Assembly (NCBI GenBank): GCA_030432695.1
Contig: JAUILN010000001.1
Span: 372,001 to 436,000, forward strand
Reading direction: 5' to 3'
Source of the DNA: a bacterium
GTDB lineage: Bacteria; Planctomycetota; UBA1135; UBA2386
Length of the DNA stretch: 64,000 nt
The notes beneath the pieces were generated by a model. That model made no database searches, had not been told where the DNA came from, and saw only the letters and a program-made list of their open reading frames with translations. Below, in pieces: positions 58,770 to 64,000 of this stretch (positions are counted from its first letter, which is position 1; each line of letters opens with the position of its first letter). Position numbers and translations under genes: made by a program.

Positions 58770-58860
58770 CGTCGTCGCGGCAGAATCGACTGATGCGGAA
58801 CCTGCCAGGGTCGCGATGGACGTCCAGGAACGAGGCACATGCGCCGCCCGACGGCCCCTG

Positions 58861-61800
58861 TCACCGAAGCAGCACGTGCTGGCGCAGGTAGGCGAGGTTG
58901 AGGTCGCGGAAGCGGTAGCCCAGCGCGGTCATCGAGTCGTAGCCGAGCGACGGCGCCATCACGTCGGTGACGCCTGCGTAGGCGTTGTGCAGGGTGTCGT
59001 CTCCGTGCAGGCTCGCGGCGTTGTCGCCGGGCGCGACCAGGCCGACCGCATGGCCGACCTCGTGAGCGAGGATCGTGCCGACCACGGTTGCCCAGTCGTC
59101 GGCGGCGGCCAGGATCGCCTCGCGACGCGCGCGCGCTGCACTGCTGGCGGTCGAGTCGTCGTAGTCGCTGGCCAGTGCTGCCGCGTCGTGCGGGCCGGTG
59201 CCGACCGGGGTACCGCCCATCGGCGCGCAGAACGGCAGGAAGCGGCGGGCGAAGCTGGTGACGAACGACGGGTAGATCGAGCGATGGATGCCGGCCTCGA
59301 AGAGGAACATCTCGGCTGGGAACACGCCGAGGCCGGGTGCGGTCGCGGTTGCGTGTTGATCGAAGCTGCCGTTGGTTCGGTCGAAGAACGCGCGGCCGAG
59401 CACACCGGACGACGGGTCGCCGTAGCTCCGACCCGGCTGGCCTTCGGGATCCAGGCCGCCGCATGCGATCTGCATCGACGTGAGTCCGGCCGGTTCCTGG
59501 TCGGTGAATACGATGGCGACCGTGTTCGCCTCGTCGGCGGGACGGGAGCCGTCGAATCCGCGCGTGTAGAGGGCGCGGACCCGGCGCAGCACGCCGTCGG
59601 CTACCAGGTCATGGACGTTGGCGTTGATCCCTAGCGGGTCGCCAGCCGCGGTCAGGCCGAGGCGGAGCAGGTCCTCGTCGAAGTCCGAGATGCCACTGCG
59701 GTCGCGATCGAGGTCGAAGCGGACCCAGACCACCTGGGTGCGTTCGAACGGCATCCGGCCCGCGGTTGCGGGGACGACCTCGAAGTCGAGCCCGTCGGCC
59801 GCGGAGCGGTTGCCGGCAAGGTCGGCGACGCTGGCCTCGACCCGGTAGCGCCCGGCCGGCAGAGCGTGCGACTCGGGGATCCGCAGCGCGAACGAGTCGG
59901 CGCGCGGGGTACCCAACACCTGGACCGTGGCCGGGTCGAGTGCGGTGCCTTGCGGTCCGGTGATCGTGACGACCACGCTCGACCAGTCGAGCGCGCCGCC
60001 CTGGACGTCTCGACCGTCCACGTCCACCTCGAAGCCGTGCGGTCCGACCGCGAGATCTCCGTTGCGCTGGTCCTCGATCGCGTCGAGCGTGACCGTGCAG
60101 CTCGGTGCGGTCACATCGAGCGCGACTCCGGTGCGGAACGACACGCAGAGCGATTCTGCCAGGGCCTCGCCGGCGACGCCGCGTAGGCCTGCCGCGCCGC
60201 CGATCACGCGGAGTTCGTAGCGCTGGTCCGGCGCGAACGGGGTACCCGGGATCACCGTCAGCAAGCGGTCGCCTTGGTGCAGCGTCGCGGTGTGGCCGAG
60301 TGGCGTCTCGCCGTCGTCGGGTCCGAGCCACACCAGCGCAGTGCTGGCGGCGTGCAGGCTGTCGGGAGCGAGAGCTGCCGAGAACCGCAGGGCGAGCTGC
60401 GCGTTGCGGGCGACTCCATCGGCGCCGTCTTGCGGCCAGCTCGTCACGCCCAACGCGTCGAACCGGCTGCCGGTCGCGAAGGTCAGCGAGTGGTCCGCGG
60501 TGAGCGGGTTGCCGGCTAGGTCGGTCAGCCCACCGGCACCGCCGTACAGGGTGAGTTCGTAGCTGGTCCGCGGCTGCAACGCGGCCTCGGGCTCGAGCAG
60601 CAGTCGGGTCCCGGCCAGGACGCGCGGCGTGCGGAGGGGAACTTCGGCGGCGGAGTCGTCGAGCGCCCGCAGCGTGGCCGCACGGTTCTGCAGGCTGGCG
60701 ACGTCGAGGTCCTCGTCGAAGTCGATCGCCAGGCTCACGGCCTCGGGTTCGATCGTGGCGCCATCCATGGGCGATGAACGGACCACGGTCGGTGCGGTCG
60801 TGTCGTTCCCGACCGTGAACTGGATGGTCTCCTGGGTCCAGCCATGGTTGCCGGAGTGATCGGCCATCAGGCCCGGACCGGCCGGGACCTCGAAGGTCAC
60901 GGTCCCGCTCGGTAGTGGCTCGAGTGGGATCAGGGTGAGGCGGCGCTGGTCGGCCGAAGGGGCCACGTCGACCTGGATCGCGGCACCGGTGGATGTCCAG
61001 GCGGTGATCGAGCCGAACGGGATGGACTCGAGGGCCAGCGACTCGTCGTAGCGGAGCACCGGGCGGACCAGCGGTGAGACCGGCGCGCCAGACGCCGGCC
61101 AGGCTCCGATCCGCAGCGGTGGGTGCACGTCGACGGCAGTAAGGAACTCGTGCGCAGTCCCGTTCGCCGCGACGTTGCCGAGGCGGTCGCCGGCAGCCGC
61201 GACTTCGACCCGGTAGCGACCGTTGCCCGGCAGATCGATCAAGGGCGTCACCACGAGGCGGTTGTCCGCGACCCGATGCGTCGCGGGCCAAGGCTGGTTG
61301 GCGTGGTCGAGGATGCGGACCGCGCCCGGGGTGGCGAAGGGCGCTGGATCGATCGCTTCGTCGAATTGGACGGTCAGCGGCACGCCTTGGCCGAGGATGC
61401 CCTGGATGGGGCCGTCGACGCGGATGACGGAAGGGGAGAGGGTGTCGAGGGACGTGAAGTCCAGCGGCCGGGCGTACTCGAGCAGCCGACCGTCGTCGGC
61501 ACAGACCAGCGCGTCGACGGTCAGGCGGTAGCGCGTGTCGCTGCGCAGCGCGCTGGCCGGGACGAAGCGCAGGCTCCTCCCATCCTCTTCGAGGACCACA
61601 GTGCCGGGATGGCGGGTCCGCCGATCGAGGTCGAAGAGCGTGGCGCAGTCGGGTCGTACGCTGGCCGGATGGAGTCTGCCGTCGGTGGTCACGCGGAGCG
61701 GCTGGTCGAGGGCGACCTGGATGGCGTTCGCCTCCGGAACCGAGGCGACGATCTGCAGCAGCCCGGGACCGAGCGACGCCGCGTTGCCGGAACCATCGCC

Positions 61801-61920
61801 ACCGCCGCCAGGAGATCCATTGCCGCCGGCACCTCCGCCACCGCCGCCGCACGCCGTGAGTGTCGCGAGGCACAGCACCGCGAACCGCCCGTCGCTCCGA
61901 AGCTTCGTGAACCCTTCCAT
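58861..61920 (-). CDS. Ig-repeat lipoprotein with a C-terminal metzincin-like domain
   Basis: A 1019-residue lipoprotein: FAVLCLATLTACG gives a lipobox Cys, followed by a Gly-rich linker. At least five SbsA/Big_5-type Ig-like modules fill about 45-740, seen in repeated phrases such as SLTFATG, ADHSGNHGW and DLAGNPLTADH. The C-terminal 280 residues carry a zinc-protease motif TILAHEVGHAVGLVAPGD and a possible Met-turn VMAPSLGYD. In classic metzincins the eleventh residue of the motif is His or Asp; here it is Ala, so either another ligand is used or zinc binding is weakened. Start MEGFTKLRSDG was preferred because it gives a short basic head; an ATG at 61962 is possible. Confidence 0.75.
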   Translation of the reverse strand: MEGFTKLRSDGRFAVLCLATLTACGGGGGGAGGNGSPGGGGDGSGNAASLGPGLLQIVASVPEANAIQVALDQPLRVTTDGRLHPASVRPDCATLFDLDRRTRHPGTVVLEEDGRSLRFVPASALRSDTRYRLTVDALVCADDGRLLEYARPLDFTSLDTLSPSVIRVDGPIQGILGQGVPLTVQFDEAIDPAPFATPGAVRILDHANQPWPATHRVADNRLVVTPLIDLPGNGRYRVEVAAAGDRLGNVAANGTAHEFLTAVDVHPPLRIGAWPASGAPVSPLVRPVLRYDESLALESIPFGSITAWTSTGAAIQVDVAPSADQRRLTLIPLEPLPSGTVTFEVPAGPGLMADHSGNHGWTQETIQFTVGNDTTAPTVVRSSPMDGATIEPEAVSLAIDFDEDLDVASLQNRAATLRALDDSAAEVPLRTPRVLAGTRLLLEPEAALQPRTSYELTLYGGAGGLTDLAGNPLTADHSLTFATGSRFDALGVTSWPQDGADGVARNAQLALRFSAALAPDSLHAASTALVWLGPDDGETPLGHTATLHQGDRLLTVIPGTPFAPDQRYELRVIGGAAGLRGVAGEALAESLCVSFRTGVALDVTAPSCTVTLDAIEDQRNGDLAVGPHGFEVDVDGRDVQGGALDWSSVVVTITGPQGTALDPATVQVLGTPRADSFALRIPESHALPAGRYRVEASVADLAGNRSAADGLDFEVVPATAGRMPFERTQVVWVRFDLDRDRSGISDFDEDLLRLGLTAAGDPLGINANVHDLVADGVLRRVRALYTRGFDGSRPADEANTVAIVFTDQEPAGLTSMQIACGGLDPEGQPGRSYGDPSSGVLGRAFFDRTNGSFDQHATATAPGLGVFPAEMFLFEAGIHRSIYPSFVTSFARRFLPFCAPMGGTPVGTGPHDAAALASDYDDSTASSAARARREAILAAADDWATVVGTILAHEVGHAVGLVAPGDNAASLHGDDTLHNAYAGVTDVMAPSLGYDSMTALGYRFRDLNLAYLRQHVLLR

Positions 61921-62388
61921 CTCGTCTTCCCGCTTTCCCAAGTCGTTGGTTCGCATCGGCATGGAGCGACGCCAACGTTGAGGCAGGGCGATCGATGGTC
62001 GGGATGCACCCGTAGCGTGGTGGCGACGGGAGCCGGTGGGAGCGTCGGGTTCGTGGACAGCCGGTTGCCGGGCTGTTGCCGGGATCCGCGACGGTCGCGT
62101 CGCGCTCGGCGAGGCAGGTGGCTGGTGAGAGCGCCTACCGCGTGATCGTCAAGCCCGGCCCGGACTCACGGCTGCGGTTCGTTGCCGAGAGCCGAACGTT
62201 GCCGCAGAGCCGCTGCGCGAGTCGATGACCTGGCCGAACGAACCGAGGTGGGGGATCTGCGGGCGCCGGAGGGAGAGCTTCGGCAGGTCCGAGGAGCGCC
62301 GGCATGCTCCCGGTTCGGGCAGGGAGGCGGATCCGACCGCCGACCTCCCCTCGATAGCGGCGCCTTCCGGGACGTGATGTGGGTGCCC
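61921..62388. other. Intergenic region with an imperfect hairpin
   Basis: About 470 bases, no gene accepted. GTTGCCG occurs four times (62064, 62075, 62181, 62198). CGGCTGCGG at 62169-62177 can pair with CCGCAGAGCCG at 62202-62212 leaving a 2-base bulge, with TTCG/CGAA pairing inside. It could be the 3' end of the polyglutamine gene's transcript or the leader of the lipoprotein gene. Open frames here on either strand are low-complexity overlaps. Confidence 0.35.
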
Positions 62389-62736
<348 letters not shown>

Positions 62737-62755
62737 GAGCCTCCCGGTCTGGCGT

Positions 62756-64000
62756 TCAGCTGCAGCCGCTGGTCGCGCCGCAGCTGTCGCACTTCAGGCA
62801 GGTGCCGTTGCGCACCAGGGTGAACAGGCCGCAGGCGCCGCAGGCATCGCCCTCGTAGCCCTTGAGCCGGGCCTCGCGGATCTTCGCGATGCGCTCGTCG
62901 AGGCGGCGGGCGCGGTTCTTCAGCTGCTGGTCCTCATTGCCGCGAGTCTGCGGAGCCGGCGCCGTCGCGGTGGCGCGCGTCGAGACCCTCGCCGACGGCT
63001 TCGCGGCCGGAGTCGCCCTCGCCGTCGGCGCCTTCACGACCGGCGCCTCGGCGCGCGGCAGTTCGAAGGCTTCCTCCTCGGTGGTGCAGGTCGAGACCTC
63101 CTTTCCGGCCTCGGGCAGCCTGCCCGGCTCGAGCAGCTTGGTCTCGATCTCCGGCGCTTCGGGCGGCAGCTCGAACCGTGCATCGTCGACCACCGTCGGG
63201 GCCTCGAACAGCTCCTCGTCGTCGGCATCGTCGCCGGTGGTGGTGCTGCTCAGGTCTTCGGCATCGACCTGGGCCAGGTCGTGCCGCTCCAGGTAGTTGA
63301 TCGCCAGGTCCCGGAACACGTAGTCGAGGATCGAGGTCGACAGGCGGATCCGGTCGTGGCCGCTGACGATGCCGTTCGGCTCGAAGCGCGTGAACACGAA
63401 CGCGTCGACGAACTCCTCCAGCGGCACACCGTGCTGCAGGCCGAGCGACACCGCGATCGCGAAGTTGTTCATCAGGGAGCGGAACGCCGCGCCCTCCTTG
63501 TGCATGTCGAGGAAGATCTCGCCGAGCGTGCCGTCGTCGTATTCACCGGTCCGCAGGTAGATCTTGTGGCCGCCGACGATCGCCTTCTGGGTGTAGCCGC
63601 GGCGGCGGTAGGGCATCCGCCGGCGCTTGCGCAGGTAGTGGTGGACGACCCGCTCGGTGACCCGCTCGGCGACGCGCGCGACGTCCTGCGGGGTGGCGTG
63701 CAGCTCGGGCGCGCTCGCGTCCTCGGAGCCTTCCTCCTCGAACTCCTCGTCGCTGACCGAACTCAGCGGCTGCGACAGCTTGGAGCCGTCGCGGTAGAGC
63801 GCCACCGCCTTGATCATGCCCTTCCACGAGTACTCGTACGCATCACGCACGTCGTCGATCGTGGCATCGTTCGGCATGTTGATCGTCTTGCTGATCGCGC
63901 CGGAGATGAACGGCTGCACCGCCGCCATCATGTCGATGTGGGCCCGGAACGGGATGTAGCGGGTGCCCTTGCGGCCGCAGCGGTTGGCGCAGTCGAAGAT
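62756..64000 (-). CDS. nrdJ: Adenosylcobalamin-dependent (class II) ribonucleotide reductase, C-terminal part (partial)
   Basis: The frame is open to the window edge, so the N-terminal part with the catalytic barrel is missing. The visible 414 residues start in [21 protein letters not shown] and include [52 protein letters not shown] and [19 protein letters not shown], all diagnostic of NrdJ. A low-complexity Pro/Thr/Ala linker (about 110 residues) leads to a C-terminal zinc-ribbon CGACG...[13 protein letters not shown], which likely carries the cysteines that re-reduce the active site. It makes deoxyribonucleotides without needing oxygen, using B12. Confidence 0.93.
   Translation of the reverse strand: MFDCANRCGRKGTRYIPFRAHIDMMAAVQPFISGAISKTINMPNDATIDDVRDAYEYSWKGMIKAVALYRDGSKLSQPLSSVSDEEFEEEGSEDASAPELHATPQDVARVAERVTERVVHHYLRKRRRMPYRRRGYTQKAIVGGHKIYLRTGEYDDGTLGEIFLDMHKEGAAFRSLMNNFAIAVSLGLQHGVPLEEFVDAFVFTRFEPNGIVSGHDRIRLSTSILDYVFRDLAINYLERHDLAQVDAEDLSSTTTGDDADDEELFEAPTVVDDARFELPPEAPEIETKLLEPGRLPEAGKEVSTCTTEEEAFELPRAEAPVVKAPTARATPAAKPSARVSTRATATAPAPQTRGNEDQQLKNRARRLDERIAKIREARLKGYEGDACGACGLFTLVRNGTCLKCDSCGATSGCS

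Overview
The window is about 64 kb of very GC-rich, densely coding bacterial chromosome. I place it in a Gram-negative lineage with large secreted and lipoprotein repertoires. Planctomycetota is the best guess, because of an exosortase locus, multiheme cytochrome, PEGA and Ig-like lipoproteins, B12-dependent ribonucleotide reductase and few Shine-Dalgarno sequences; this is inferred from gene content and not proven. I saw no tRNA, rRNA, CRISPR array, insertion sequence, integrase or phage gene. Many genes are joined by 4-base start/stop overlaps (ATGA, GTGA, TTGA).

Layout. (1) 1-14.3 kb: an exosortase/exopolysaccharide locus. It holds two GT4 glycosyltransferases, an exosortase, an EpsI-type partner and an XrtA-type polysaccharide deacetylase on the plus strand; a giant TPR protein, a sigma-54 response regulator and a degenerate histidine kinase on the minus strand; then a GT2 enzyme and a fusion of a second, motif-less GT2 domain with a FemAB-like transferase. 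It resembles XrtA loci (PrsK/PrsR/PrsT, FemAB, deacetylase), but no PEP-CTERM substrate is visible. (2) 14.4-25 kb: a degenerate aminotransferase-like protein, a small membrane protein, GmhB, a PEGA lipoprotein, an SH3-like secreted protein, a TPR-metallopeptidase that seems to start at AUC, an S9 peptidase, and a pentaheme cytochrome coupled to a truncated hemoglobin. (3) 25-42.3 kb: a sodium:solute symporter, a hybrid histidine kinase, a subtilase-like protein, guaB-guaA, a NatAB-like ABC exporter, ComF, a lysine-less threonine-dehydratase-like protein, an amidase and a HAD-like protein without its nucleophile. (4) 42.5-54.1 kb: an ECF sigma factor with a very large anti-sigma/FecR-like partner, an alpha/beta hydrolase, two glutaminyl-cyclase-like M28 proteins, and the PrkA-YeaH-SpoVR trio. 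(5) 54.1-64 kb: a radical SAM/SPASM protein, a large regulator with RNAP alpha-CTD-like, sigma region 4-like and winged-helix parts, a secreted protein, an Ig-repeat lipoprotein with a protease motif, a polyglutamine membrane protein and the C-terminal part of NrdJ.

The most unusual theme is catalytic decay within otherwise well-kept folds. At least six proteins or domains lack the residue that defines the enzyme: a histidine kinase (His to Asp), a GT2 domain (DGD lost), a class III aminotransferase (Lys to Ala), a fold-type II PLP enzyme (Lys to Val), a HAD phosphatase (Asp to Glu) and a subtilase (Asp to His). Three of these have an apparently competent relative in the same window. This suggests neofunctionalised pseudoenzymes rather than random decay, since the frames are intact. 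A second theme is duplication of short hairpins at gene 3' ends.
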